DNA from: Cudoniella acicularis
Lineage: Eukaryota > Ascomycota > Leotiomycetes > Helotiales > Helotiaceae
DNA: 61,902 nt
Direction of reading: 5' to 3'
NCBI GenBank assembly: GCA_013054445.1
Contig: JAAMPI010000128.1
Coordinates: forward strand, 1 to 61,902
Under the pieces are notes generated by a model. That model was not told the origin of the DNA. It worked only from the letters and a program-made list of their open reading frames with translations, and made no database searches. The position numbers were made by a program, and so were the translations under genes. How positions within the stretch are numbered: the stretch's first letter is position 1; every line of letters begins with the position of its first letter. Positions 9,776 through 21,382 of this stretch are shown piece after piece.

Positions 9776-10520
9776 CTAGATCATAAGGATGAAAACAGTT
9801 AGAATGCCAGATTTGTGGAAGGATCCTCCAACGTAACAATAATACCATTTATTGTATTTAATCTATGAGGATAATAATATTCTCGCGATTTTTTACACAG
9901 AATAATATTTTAAACATAGGACCTGTGAAGATAGCGCCACAGAAAAAGCAGAAACATACACAGTAACACAAAGATTCACAATTGCGATCCCATACACAGC
10001 CAGAAATCTCTTCCCGTTTCCGTTTTCCATTTTTGGGACCTCGCCTGGTTTTCCAATTACTGTCAGGTACTTCCCGGCATCGCAAAAAAGCCACAGTAAG
10101 AAGATTTCACTAAGCACGTTTCACATATCTCGCACCTAATAGACAGCCACCAAACATAAAACTTAATAGTATGGTTTGCTTGTTTTGTCATGTACCACCA
10201 TAGGTTGTCACTGCCGCGGTTCCGTTTTCAATGCGGAGTCAATTGCTGAGGGCACACTGCGGTATTGACTGCTGCTTGATATTTAACTTACGTGTTTTAC
10301 TGTTGTCCAACCGCATGGCCGCTCCTGGCTAGATTCGACGGGGACCGGCCCGCTTTGACAACTCGTACCATCCGTGAGGTTGGAAACGTTGTGTTGATGT
10401 TTAAAGACAACGGTACACCGCCTCTAACGGTAAGTCGGTTCTAACCTAAACCCGCTCTTCGCTCTTCAAATAAACGCCTTTCAATTTCAAAGGATATAAT
10501 TCTTGCCTCATTTACCCACT
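9776..10520. other. intergenic, no gene seen
   Basis: Only short spurious minus-strand frames (9858-10117, low complexity and rich in Phe/Cys/Val). The last 100 bases are the upstream flank of the hydrolase pseudogene. Confidence 0.6.
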
Positions 10521-11652
10521 ATGTCACACAAAGACATCGAATTTAAGAACGGTGTAGGCGTTACCCTCCGCGGATGGCTATACGCTCCGACAACCACCAC
10601 TCCAGAGAACTCTCTTTTGCCATGTCTAGTAATGGTACACGGATTCTCAACAGCCAAAGAAATGGGCCTCGATCGCTATGCGGAAGCCTTTGTCGCCGAG
10701 TTGAAGCTTGCAGTTCTTGTATATGATAATCGTGGTTTTGGAGCGAGTGACACGGTTCCGGGTCAGCCTCACCAGGAAATCATCCCCATGGATCAGATCT
10801 CGGATTTCCAGGACGCTATAACGTATGCACAGAGCTTGCTAGAGGTTGATGGTGGGAGGATTGGTATTTGGGGGACGTCGTACAATGGTGGCCACGCTCT
10901 CATTGTTGCTGCAGGCGGTCGTTTCTCATGTCAGTCATGAAGGTTGTTCTCTTTACTTGCCTTTTCCCCACCAGAACTTTTACGCTTCTTACCCCGGTTT
11001 CCCACGAGAGTCTCAGCGCTGACAGTAGATTATAGGGACCCTTCATAGACGGTCCGACCTGCTTCTCCAGGTTAATTCGACCAGATTTTGTGCCAGCTTT
11101 GGAGGCCGGTTTCGAGGCCGAACGTCAGGCGCGAGCGGCTGGCCATCCGGCGGTCACTATTCCGATTGCCGATCCCAATCCCATGGCACAATCCGCAATT
11201 CCCATGGTGGACACTTGGAATTTCTTTAACGGGTGGGCTTAGAAGAGTACATGGAAGAACAAGGTGACGGTCCGGAGCATGGTGAGCAATTTATTTCTTT
11301 GTCCATTCCCCTCAATTTCCCACAGTAAGAGCATGTTTCATCCTCTTGGCTCCTCCATGTTTACCTCCTTTTCAAAAAAGCATAGTGCTAACACGTTGAT
11401 AGGAGGCCATGCGTACCTATGTACCTCACCATCTGATCGAGAGCATTTCGCCTACTCCTTTATTGATGTTAATTCAGGACCAAGACACCTTAACCGCAAC
11501 AGAGGTAGCGCTTAAAGCTTATGCGAAGGCTTTGGAGCCGAAAGAATTGGATGCTGAAAGGTGGCCATTTCGACGTGTATGAAACCAACTTTGAGACCTG
11601 TAGTGAAAAGGAGGTTGGATTTTTGAAGAGCAACATGAGCCTCAGCGGATGA
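10521..11652 (+). pseudogene. Alpha/beta-hydrolase (S15 / X-Pro peptidase-like), broken
   Basis: The ATG at 10521 starts MSHKDIEFKNGVGVTLRGWL, with the oxyanion region MVHGFS and the nucleophile elbow GIWGTSYNGG, typical of fungal hydrolases of the peptidase S15/dienelactone-hydrolase-like type. The frame stops at 10938-10940. Recognisable continuation lies further on: IRPDFVPALEAGFEAERQAR and NFFNGW, an in-frame TAG at 11240-11242, then EAMRTYVPHHLIE and ALKAYAKALEPKEL after a GTGAGC...GATAG intron. A frameshift near 11555 precedes GGHFDVYE with the last catalytic His region, and the pieces end at a TGA at 11650-11652. Two to three separate lesions argue for a true pseudogene rather than a single sequencing error. 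Confidence 0.75.
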
Positions 11653-12230
11653 GGCCGTTGTTGGCAAATAGATGTAATTAATATAGAGCTAGAAGCTGTG
11701 AAGGCAGGCAAATATTCACTATAAAAAACAGTTACAATTTTAAATCAGCTATTGACTTGAGAAGGGGATTTGTTGTAGTGGGCCATTATCCTCGAGCCTG
11801 ATAACTAGCCGCGTCCAGACCCTTTCTTGCTAGTTGATCTAATTATTCATTTCCCAATCACTTTCCGTTTGCCGTTCATTCCTTAATAGTGGTAAGGTGA
11901 CTCCACAGCATTATTCACAGACTCGAAAGGTGGTAACGGCTTCATTTAGAATTACACACTTGTAAAACTCATGTTGTTAAACTTGTTATACATCGTCAAT
12001 AGCATAGTATTTCGAATCACAATAGATTTTTTATTTTTTATTTTTATAAAATCAAGAGGAAAACCTTTAAGTTTGGAGTAGAAACCCCACCAGAAACACT
12101 ACAAAAGATCAATCAATTGCAATTCAGCAACAGTCCACCAGTCAACTCAGTCATACGACGCAAATCACTTGATGAGAGATATGACAAATGCGCAGTTCGT
12201 ATCATACAATCAGGAAACAACCTTGTCAAA
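11653..12230. other. intergenic, no gene seen
   Basis: Mostly AT-rich sequence with A/T homopolymer runs near 12030-12050. No supported feature. Confidence 0.6.
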
Positions 12231-12407
12231 ATGTGCTACATAATCGAATACTACTGCGAACAATGCAACAAGTTTCTCTACTACTCATACGAGCCGACCG
12301 TATGCGAAGGCCGTTTTACAGCGACAGACCATCTGACCATTGTGGAGGCGCGCAGGAGTGAAGGATGCTGCGCGTATTGTTTTATGAGAACATATTATCG
12401 GTTTTGA
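12231..12407 (+). CDS. Small Cys-rich hypothetical protein
   Basis: A 58-residue frame starting MCYIIEYYCEQCNKF and ending with EGCCAYCFMRTYYRF. The C-x2-C and CC-x2-C pairs could bind zinc or form disulfides, and short fungal proteins of similar layout exist. There is no clear signal peptide. The open frame continues upstream without an ATG to about 12117. I do not recognise a family; it may be a fragment or a chance frame. Confidence 0.25.
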   Translation: MCYIIEYYCEQCNKFLYYSYEPTVCEGRFTATDHLTIVEARRSEGCCAYCFMRTYYRF

Positions 12408-13539
12408 ACGCGTGGATTTTCATACTTCGAGTGTATGAATAGTCTTGGAAGGATATGGCACAAGTTGCTGTGCGGAGAGGATTGCATAGCTTGGGGGACT
12501 TGTATAAGTATCCAAGCTTGGCAGGTCGTTGGTTTTGGTTATAGGTGTGAGCTGGCACTTGCAACACCCATTTTGGAAATAAATCGATGTTTTCACTTGA
12601 ATTTCAAGGTTCCTCATTGTATTGGTCGCTTTCCTCGCCGCATCCTCAAACACTTGTTGAACCGCAATAAGGAGAATCGCTGATTCGTCATAGCCTTTCG
12701 ACAACCATCTCGTGTGTCTACAGGTAATAACAACTTATTTTTACCCTCGAAAGTGTCGAATCGTGTGTGGGGTAGCGTCAACAAGATATCAAGTTGAATC
12801 TTCGGCTCGGGTGTCTTCGTGTAATTCGTGACAACGGGCCTTGAGAGACTACGTTAACACGCAGCCTACTGACCATCTGGGTAGAAGGTGTCTTGCTAAT
12901 AAATGATTCTGCCAATCTGAATATGTCAGTTCATGCGGAATTGATAGAAAGACAAGACGCTGACGTTACCGAGACATTTACGAGCGAGATATCACTACCT
13001 CTTTGACGCAGAGACTGATCAATTCGTAGGCGCATATCCATGTGGCCGTTAACTGGAACTCCGAAGAGGCATTGAAGCAGTGGCAGAGTCTGCGAACGAC
13101 TGTGGCGCTCTGTGGATGTTGAGTGGTCCAGAACCAGTGGTGTGTGTTGATGATATCGCGAAACCAACCAAAAAAAATGGTTGTCTTTTCGCGACGCGTT
13201 CTCTGCAGCATATGGACTTCAACCACCATCCACAACGCCTACAAAAAATCGTTGCTATCTACTAGCAGATTCAAACTTCCTTTTTGGTTTCTACGCCACG
13301 CGTGTTTCGAAATGCTAAAATACATTCACGTCCGATCTCGACCTTGAACTTGACATAAAGCACCAGATAGCGCTCGATATCACGAATACCCCATCGCAGC
13401 CACGAGCTTGACAGCTCGAATGGAGAACATGGCCAACACATGTCATCATGATTGATATTTTTCTAAAATTATAATTACACAAATGTCGGCCTGCAAGTCG
13501 AAATGCTCCCTCTAGACCTAGGTACGCAAGGTCCATGGT
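12408..13539. other. intergenic, no gene seen
   Basis: Overlapping short frames on both strands but no recognisable domain or convincing splice pattern. It is probably a decayed sequence or the 3' flank of the monooxygenase pseudogene. Confidence 0.5.
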
Positions 13540-16082
13540 CTACTTCTTCTCAACAGCTGGCTTCTTTCTAGCTAGAGCCTCCTCCCTCCAAGCCCACATT
13601 ATCATCATGGCAGCTCCGGGACCTCCAATCAATGTCGTTGCGCTAAAGATTGCAACAATCTTCCCCCATCCTGCTCGCACCTTGCCAGCTTTCTTCAAGT
13701 CCATGAAACTCAGCATAATCCAGAGAGCGCCAGCTCCAAACGTGGTAATCTGATCGTATCGTAGGAATCTAGCGGCTCCTTGAATTAAGGTTGCTGGAGC
13801 AGTTGGGCTGCTGATATCCTTGAAGAAGACATCCATGAGTGGGAAGGGTGAGGCAAAGCGAACATACAGATTCCCGAAAGCAGCAGTTGCAGCAGCAACT
13901 CCATAGGCCCAGCGAAGATATGGCATATCGGCCTCGGGATTTGACACACGATCTACCTCCGTCGTATCTTTAACGAAAAGACCAAACACGCGTTGGGCGA
14001 TTGAGCTATAAACTGGGAATGCTTGCCAAAAGACACCATTGATCCATTGGCGGGTCGCAAGAGTAGGCGCAGCAAACATTGCAACTGAGGGAAGGACATA
14101 TGTGAGAGCTATGGTTGGCAAGATAGTCTTGACAGGCCCCATTTGAGTTAGGCGGTTGTCTGCTGCTTGGTAATTTTCCAGTGGGGATTGGACATAGTGA
14201 AGAAAAAAGTAGATGGGAGCGATGTAGCCCAGGCCTTTGGCTTGATATGCAACACCCAGTATCGTTGGCCTATACAGAGTAAGTTTCTGATATCCTAATA
14301 TTTCGATTTCAAACACTTACAAAAGATGAGCAGCTGTTCTGAAATTGCCCCTCCGAATGCCCTCCACCAACATGATCACTTGCAGTGGAATGAGATCTGC
14401 GCCGAATGCAAGCCCTTGTAATTTACCGAGAGGATCGAAACCCCCAAGGGCTGGTGTGAAGAAGGATACAAGAATGGAGAGGAATTTGTCAATCGCACCC
14501 ACACCGAAGAATTTTCTATCCAGAGGAACAATGTCTCCATTGCCCAACACAATCTCCCCGGTTTTGGCTGCTGCAATAAGTGTAGGTATAATCCGTTCAA
14601 GGACGCCGCCAATTGTCTTCTGTGCACCATACACTACCAACAATAATGGCAAGGCGTAAAGCGCACGAATCCATTTGTTCTCCTTCTTTCCAACGCCTGG
14701 TTCCGGGTGCTGTGGCATTGTTCCTTCTAGCGATCGTGGTGGTTTTGGTAGTGTTTCTAGAATCTCTGCGCCGACCATGGAATCACAAGTTATGTCGCTG
14801 AGAAAATCACCAAGGGTTGGGATAACATATAAAGCGAGAAGCTTGTGGAACACGGTTCGGAAGGATTCAAGCCGGGTCAACTGATTTGCCGAATCGCAAA
14901 TAATGCTGGCTCGTGGATGTTGCTTTTCATAGTACGCACGCAAGCTCGACAGGCTGTTGGTCAAAGCTGCATTTCCTCCCGCGCCAAGATTCGGGGTCAT
15001 CTATGGGCGAATTAACGATTGCCGATGCTTCCTACGTCCGTAACGGAGCGAACTTACTTTATGGACGGAATCTCCGATACACACAATTCTACCCGAGGTC
15101 CAATGTTCGTTTTGAGATTCTTCAACGCAAACCATGTTGACGAAAGTTCGTTGATCCCATACTTCTTCAAATTTGATGTCGTTGGTCATGTGGATATTGA
15201 AGAAGGCTTTGGCTGCTTCCTCTGCATCGACTGTTGTGTATTTTGGGATCTCCTTTCCATAATATCTCTTGTCCAGCTTCGTGAACAAGAACCAGTATAA
15301 TTTGCCACCCTTTCCAACAAAAGACAGGGTCGAGTGGTCCTTGCTATAGGTCCTGTGAGAATCGCCAGGGACCACAACTCCTTTGACGGCATTTCCAAGA
15401 CCGAAAATGCAATTGTACTCCACTGAAATACTGTTCCGATCCTTCTCCGTTGTTCCTGGACGCAAAGTCTCGATATAACCTTGCATCAACGATCGCACAG
15501 CACTGTGGATTCCATCGGCACCTACAACAATGTCTCCGCGATATGACGAGCCGTCTTTGGAATAAACAGTCGCTCCGGAATTATCTTGTTAAATGGCAAT
15601 CACCATTTTTGAGGTATGAATCTTGGATTTGTCTTTCACATGATCGAACAGCACCTTCAGGAGGTCACGGCGTTGGAGAAACGCAAGAGGATAACCCATC
15701 CTATCCCGAATATTAGCCAAAGCGGATCTATATACGCAGGCATCACTAACCTTTTCCCGGTCAACTCAGGGGCGTTACTGTTCACTACTAATTTTCCATC
15801 ATCAATCCAAGTTAAACCATTAACCAGCGGCTCTACAATCGCAAGGGTGACATTGAAGATTCCGAGCTGGTCGAGGATGCGAGCTCCATTTCGAAGTACA
15901 ACAATAGAAGCGCCAACCTGTGGTGCGATTTCGTTTCGACCTTCCAATAGAACAAAATCTATATCGCTATTGTAAAGGCAGTGTGCTAATGTGAGTCCAG
16001 CAACCGAACCTCCTACGATTATGACTCGGAAGCGTTTCTTTTTATCGTCTACAAACGAATCAGAATCTTTTGATGAAGCCAT
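13540..16082 (-). pseudogene. FAD monooxygenase fused to membrane cyclase-like domain, one stop
   Basis: Exons on the minus strand: 16082-15751, 15700-15058, 15000-14321 and 14269-13540; the introns of 50, 57 and 51 nt all have good splice sites. The join gives 794 codons. Residues 1-450 are a group A flavin monooxygenase: [17 protein letters not shown] binds FAD, GADGIHSAVRS is the DG motif, and GDSVHKMTPNLGAGGNAA is the GD motif. The rest is a polytopic membrane region (PTILGVAYQAKGLGYIAPIY, ALWIMLSFMDLKKAGK) like that seen on fungal meroterpenoid FMOs and resembling MacJ-type membrane terpene cyclases; that functional link is inference. One in-frame TAA (15589-15591, codon 148) interrupts an otherwise intact gene, which could be a C-to-T (RIP-type) mutation of CAA or a sequence error. 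No PKS or prenyltransferase gene is nearby. Confidence 0.8.
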
Positions 16083-18399
16083 TTGAACCGTACCTAGATC
16101 CAAGAGTTATTGCGCCACTATCTCTGGCCACTTCCAAGTGCATGGGGATATCTTGACGCGGAAGTGACTGAGATGCGAGAGAGGAGTATGAGCAACGAAG
16201 TGTTCTGTGCTTTCTCCACGGAAAGGCGTCGTGCTGTTTGCAAGCCGGGTGTCTTGAGGTGTCTAAGGTCCTTCCAACGAGGTTCACTCTCTACAACGAC
16301 ATGGACTTCAAGACCCTAATCCGACTTCTCGCAGATAGGACTTCCGGCCTCCATAGTTTGAAGATCCATCTACACTTTTGGACATGCCCCACCACCTGCC
16401 TGTTTTGCAAATTTGCTTTCTTCCTGATTCACTGGGTTAAGGGGAATTTTCTTCACGATGTGGACCCCGAACTTAGTTTAAACCGCGACTCCAACACTTC
16501 GCCGTTTTGTTGAGGTGGGTTTGACAGCGCAACGGTCCGAGACACACAATGGAGCACGGTGAAAGTCCGGTTGTTGTGGATTCCTTGTGATAATACGTGA
16601 GCAGCGGGCGACCCCTTCTTGATTGCGTTGTTTGAATAGGCACGGATGCTTTTGTGGACAGTGCAATTTTGAACTGCAGGGCATGTCAAGGACTTCCTGG
16701 ACTTCTCTGCTTGCTCTTATCAGCCTCTTCCTTACGAATCCACGAGGCTTGCGTCTCCAGTCTCCAATCTCCTATATGCAAATGGAGCAGAGACTGCCGT
16801 CCATAGCTGAACCGCGATTCTTCACAAGCTCACAGGGAGAAGTGTGAGTTCTCCATACGATAACAGTATCTCACACAGCACTTCAGGTTCTACCTCTAAT
16901 CTATTTGAATTCTCACGTTATTTCCCTTGAAAGTCCAAATCCGTCGTCCTCGCACAAATGTCCCTGTTTGTGCTTCACCGCAAGCTGAACTCCTGATCAT
17001 TTTGTCTGGCAATCTATCGTATATACTAACCTTCAAGTTCTGGAGAAAGGTTTACAATGGCCCCCAAGTTTGATCCTAGTAGACTAGCCTAGTCTTGCTA
17101 GTCACGATTTGATTTCGATTCCCACAACAGCAACTCCACTCCCGAGAGTTCAAGATCCCTAGCGGCCCGGCGGGTTTAGTTTGTTGAATCTGTTGATCTT
17201 GGGCTCAACAGAACTCATTTGGACCGCACGCGACTCGCGAGATGCTTTTCTACATTCTGCTGGCAACAGATGCTTCCGGATTTCCTTGGATCTCTGTCAA
17301 ATTGTTGGCGTTCCAAGCGTTTTTGATTGGCTAAAAGTTACTATTTCCTAGCACGTTTAATTCTTTTTTCTCTTCCGAACCGCATGTCCTAGCAAACGAC
17401 CAGAGTGAGTCAGACTCGCAGGGCATGCATGCTTCCTCAATATGCATGTTCTGATAAATGATGCTTACAGTATGGTAGCAGTTTGTGGACACTGCTGGGA
17501 ACTGCTGGTCCAAGGCCAGGCAACTAGTAAGTGCAAGTGTGGGGTCGGGGTTATTCTGAGACAAGACAACCCAGTTGAGGAACCCTACCATCAGGTACAG
17601 TTAGATCCATGTTCACATGGTATCCTGCACTTGTCACTTCTCGTCTTGCATTTCACTCATGGCGGTTTGGCTTTCTGTTCGTCGAAGTTTTCCCTCTGTT
17701 GCTTTTTGAATCATTACGTTTATATTGCAAGAAGAGTTCAGATTGGCAACGTCAGGTTGTCTGTCCTGCAAAGTTATTGGTTAATATCACATAACAATTG
17801 AAACTTCTGCAACTTGCTTTTTTTGGTTCAACAGTGACTGCTAGTTACCACTGGATTTGATTAGAAAATACATATTACCAAACGCTATTACGTGGGTTAT
17901 CCGCACTGTCACAATTCAAAGGCCCGGGGATCCGCCTACCAGTGCCATCAAACTTAACGTGACTATTTCAATCTACTGGTAGTAGACCCAGCAATTTTAG
18001 CCTCTATGCGTGACCGTCTTCAGAGGCATTGCATGGATGGACTCCAAAGGTAAACCTAATTATTAGTTCGGACAACGTCCACTTTCAGAAAGATCTACAA
18101 ATCCCTAAGATTTACGCGTCTACAGAATCCAGAAAGTGGGTAAAGGAAATCAGTTTCATTATCGACTTGCATTAGCCTCTTCTTTAACATTGAGAAATTC
18201 AGAATAGACAAACCATCGATCTCAGACCTGCAGAAGCATGGGTTTGTTGTTGTGAATACGCAGAAATGGAGTAAACGAGCCAGCCCCTGAAGTTGGCAGG
18301 CCTTCTGAGTTGGGATGAAAAATAGTGATACAATTTTAAGAGGCACAGTTTTGCCACAGTCTTCAAGTCGGAGAAGCTTTCTTTTGTTGTCTTCAAGAA
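16083..18399. other. 2.3-kb intergenic region, no gene seen
   Basis: Lies between the divergent monooxygenase and CFEM pseudogenes. Frames up to 119 codons exist on both strands, but none shows a domain or a consistent splice pattern. ATG-rich stretches such as GCATGCATGC near 17424 are simple. It may be decayed coding DNA too far gone to name. Confidence 0.5.
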
Positions 18400-20383
18400 A
18401 TGCGTTCTTTACTCCTGGCAATCACTGCCGTGTGCTTCTGGGCACGATGTCAAGCTTGGAGCGATAATAATCATTTTTGGGAAAGTACAACATCAGCAGA
18501 GACAGTTCCAGACTGTTCAGTAAGCAGCTGATAGTACTCCCGACTGTATCCCTATATTTCCAAAAGAAAAAAAAAACCCTAACATATTATCCATTTCCCA
18601 GTTAGACTGTCTAGCAACTCTCGTCCCCCAATACTGCAACACCCTCACAAACACTACCTGCATCTGCGGCAGTGCCCCCATCGCCACGGCCCTCTCCCCT
18701 TACGTCCTCTCGTCCTGTAACATCACTTCCACGTTCCTCTTCGAAAAATATTCCAAAGACTCCTGCTCCATCCCAAATGACAAATCTCGACTCCAAGAGC
18801 AAAAAAACCTTTACCGTCTTACCACCTCTCGCAGCGTGTTTCGTTGCTGCAAGAATTTTTGCGAGAGTGAGGTTGGAGATTGGACTAGGGAGGGATGATT
18901 GGGTTATGCTTGCGGCGCTGGTGGCTTATATGGTGGATGTCAGGATGGGGGTGGGAATTGTGGTTAATGGGTTTGGGGTGCATACTTATTATTTGAGTAC
19001 GGGGGAGGTTATGAATGCTTTGAGGGTGAGTTCTCCCCCTTCTTCCTTCGCAACACAGTAAGAAACTGGAATGGAACTGATAAATTGGTAACTTAGTTCC
19101 TCTGCATAGCCCAGCTCTTCTACCTCCTGTCCATTACGCTGACAAAATGCTCGCTTCTCCTCTTCTTCATGCGGATTTTCCCAGCAACGAACTAGACACT
19201 GCCAGTGAAGTGTATTAACAGCTTTGCGGCTATATATGTCGCTGCTGCATTTTCGATTTTTCGTAAGTGTATTTTTATGAATTTCGATGAGGGTGTGTGG
19301 GGTTCAAAGGTTTTGAACACAAGACGCATATAGGTAAAAAGAGGGGCACGAACATAGTCTTCGGGTGAGAAAGCGGACTTGGTATCTGTGTTCTCAATTT
19401 CTGAGACAAACTGAAGGTCTGGTGTTGACCCGTTGGAGACTAAGCGACTCTGCAAGGGGGTGGTTTTCTACCTACAACCCCCCCCCTTTCCATTTTCAAA
19501 TTCCTATTTGTTTTCCAGATTATTGACTTGCTAACGTCGACATTTAGACGGCGCGGTTATCCTTATTTTCCCAATCCCGATTCTCTGGCGTTTGAATCTC
19601 GGATGGCAGAAAAAAATGAAATTGTTGGTTATGTTCAGTGTGGGCAGTTTTGTTATTGTTTGTAGTCTTTCGAGACTGCCGAGTTTGATGAAGATGAAGG
19701 GGAGTGAGGATCCTAGTTGTGGGTTTCTCTCTCTTCTGTTTTTCCATACGAAGGGGTAGCTTGCCATCAAGTGACTTCTTGCCATCCTCTGCTTTCCTCA
19801 ACCAGTCAACAAAATTGCAATGTTTAACTAACATGCAAATCTCACAGATGATCAAGCGCCCGTCGCTGTTTGGACCGATCTCGAAATCGCAGTCGGAATA
19901 ATTTGTGGCTGTCTCCCAGCCTGCCGTTCCCTCGTTGGCTACCTCTTTCCCTCTTTGAAAATGATACTTGGCCCCTCTTCTGGTCGATCTACACCAGCTT
20001 TCATTCCAAACCACCCCTCGCACTCGCACTTTCAGTTAAAAGTGAATTTCTCGCGCAAAAGAATGGAGAGTAGTGGCGGAAGTAGGAGTTTCATTGAGTT
20101 GAGTGAGAGGGGAAGTTCGAATGAGGGGCTTGGTGGAGTTCGGGGGATGCATGACCATGGAAGGGAAAGAGGTAGCACTGAGAGTGAGGCTCCCATCACC
20201 GAAAAGTTGGTTCCCGGTATGGGAAAGGGGTTTCGGTTGAAGACTATGATTGATAGGAGGGATGGCAGTATGGATGGTGGGAGGAGGGATGATTGTGCGA
20301 ATTGGAGAAAGTGTGATAAGGAGGGTGGGAAGGGGATTATGTTGACGATGACGTTGGAGATGTCGAGACAGGGTCGGTATTGA
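18400..20383 (+). pseudogene. CFEM-rhodopsin-like receptor (SAT4 type), broken
   Basis: The ATG at 18400 gives a signal peptide (MRSLLLAITAVCFWARCQAW). An intron at 18520-18601 leads into a CFEM-like cysteine domain (DCLATLVPQYCN, TCICGSAP, LSSCN). Near 18806-18824, in an A-run, the frame shifts by one. The seven-helix 'rhodopsin' domain then continues (GLGRDDWVMLAALVAYMVD, then FLCIAQLFYLLSITLTKCSL after an intron). After RIFPATN a stop at 19193-19195 and a missing stretch of about 45 residues interrupt it. It resumes at KCINSFAAIYV, and after an unusually long presumed intron at VILIFPIPILWRLNLGWQKK, ending with DQAPVAVWTDLEIAVGIICG and a Ser/Gly-rich cytosolic tail to 20383. Such proteins are candidate G-protein-coupled surface receptors (Pth11-like). 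At least two independent lesions make this a pseudogene. Confidence 0.8.
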
Positions 20384-21382
20384 TGGGGTGATTGATGGGG
20401 TGGTGTGGGATTGCGGAAGATCCGGATGCAGTTGGGGGGACGGTTGCATGTCACGTGACGTCAAAATGGCGGTGGTTGTTGAGGGGCAGCTCACTAAGTG
20501 GGCTCAAGGCGGGGTATGGCAGGGTTTAGTGTTGAGGGCAGTATATCCTCAAGTACTGAGAGCAGTTGCTGGTAAGTCCTTTTGACTTCTTTCCTTTTGA
20601 ATATTTTCATGGAGTTCTCGGGTCGTGACTGACTCTGTCTTACGTCACAGATCTAAAAATAAAGATTCGTGTCGCCTTATGGAAATTATTGCAGAAAACA
20701 AAGTGTTAGGCATTTTTGAATTCCTTTTTTTTCCGCCCTCTGCACCGTGTTTGCAAACTTGAGGTATGCTCCAAAGATGTGGGTAAACCAGCTTCTGTTG
20801 GCTTCTAGCCCTTTTCACGAGACCATCTCTCAATTCAATGTTTACCGGTTGATCTGGGGTGAAGATTAGAAGAAGTCGCTGTGCCCCTCGTACTCGATTA
20901 ACTCTCACGGAAGATATGCTTCCTGAGTGGCTGGCATAGCCCCGTTGGACAAACCCAGCACAGTCCCCCCCCGGCATGATTCGTTGGTGATCCTGCGGAA
21001 AGCAATCTGATGATCAAATACAGGGGATTTTACGGTATCGCTGGTACGAAGGCGGGATTGACCCTCCACAACAGCTTTGATTGGAGGGTCCGACGATCCC
21101 GAAAGATATCACCACGTCGCAGCGCCGAGGAGTGATTTCCAATGACTTATTTGATCGCGGGTCGCCGCCAACTTTTCTCCAGGCTTGTGCCACACTTTAA
21201 TTCTGCGACATGCCACCGTCATCGCAAAAACTTCGACTCCGGTGCATATACTATCGTTAAGTTTGTTAAGTTGGATCTGGGATGACAATAATTCCTGGGA
21301 TACTTACCACACGCTCGTTTTCTCGATCTACAGAATCTCGCCCCTCTGCTTACTCGTGCCACCTCCAAATCACGATCTCACG
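20384..21382. other. intergenic, no gene seen
   Basis: 3' flank of the CFEM pseudogene and promoter region of the GH76 gene. The minus-strand frames of 140-152 codons overlapping 20032-20494 are low-complexity shadows of the receptor tail. Nothing else is supported. Confidence 0.6.

Noticed and set aside
18024..18034. Another near-copy of the ATGCANTGCAT palindrome (AGGCATTGCAT)
   Set aside because: One mismatch and isolated; one or two such near-matches are expected by chance in a window this size.
20032..20494. 140- and 152-codon minus-strand frames
   Set aside because: Low-complexity antisense shadows of the receptor tail; no domain and no splice support.
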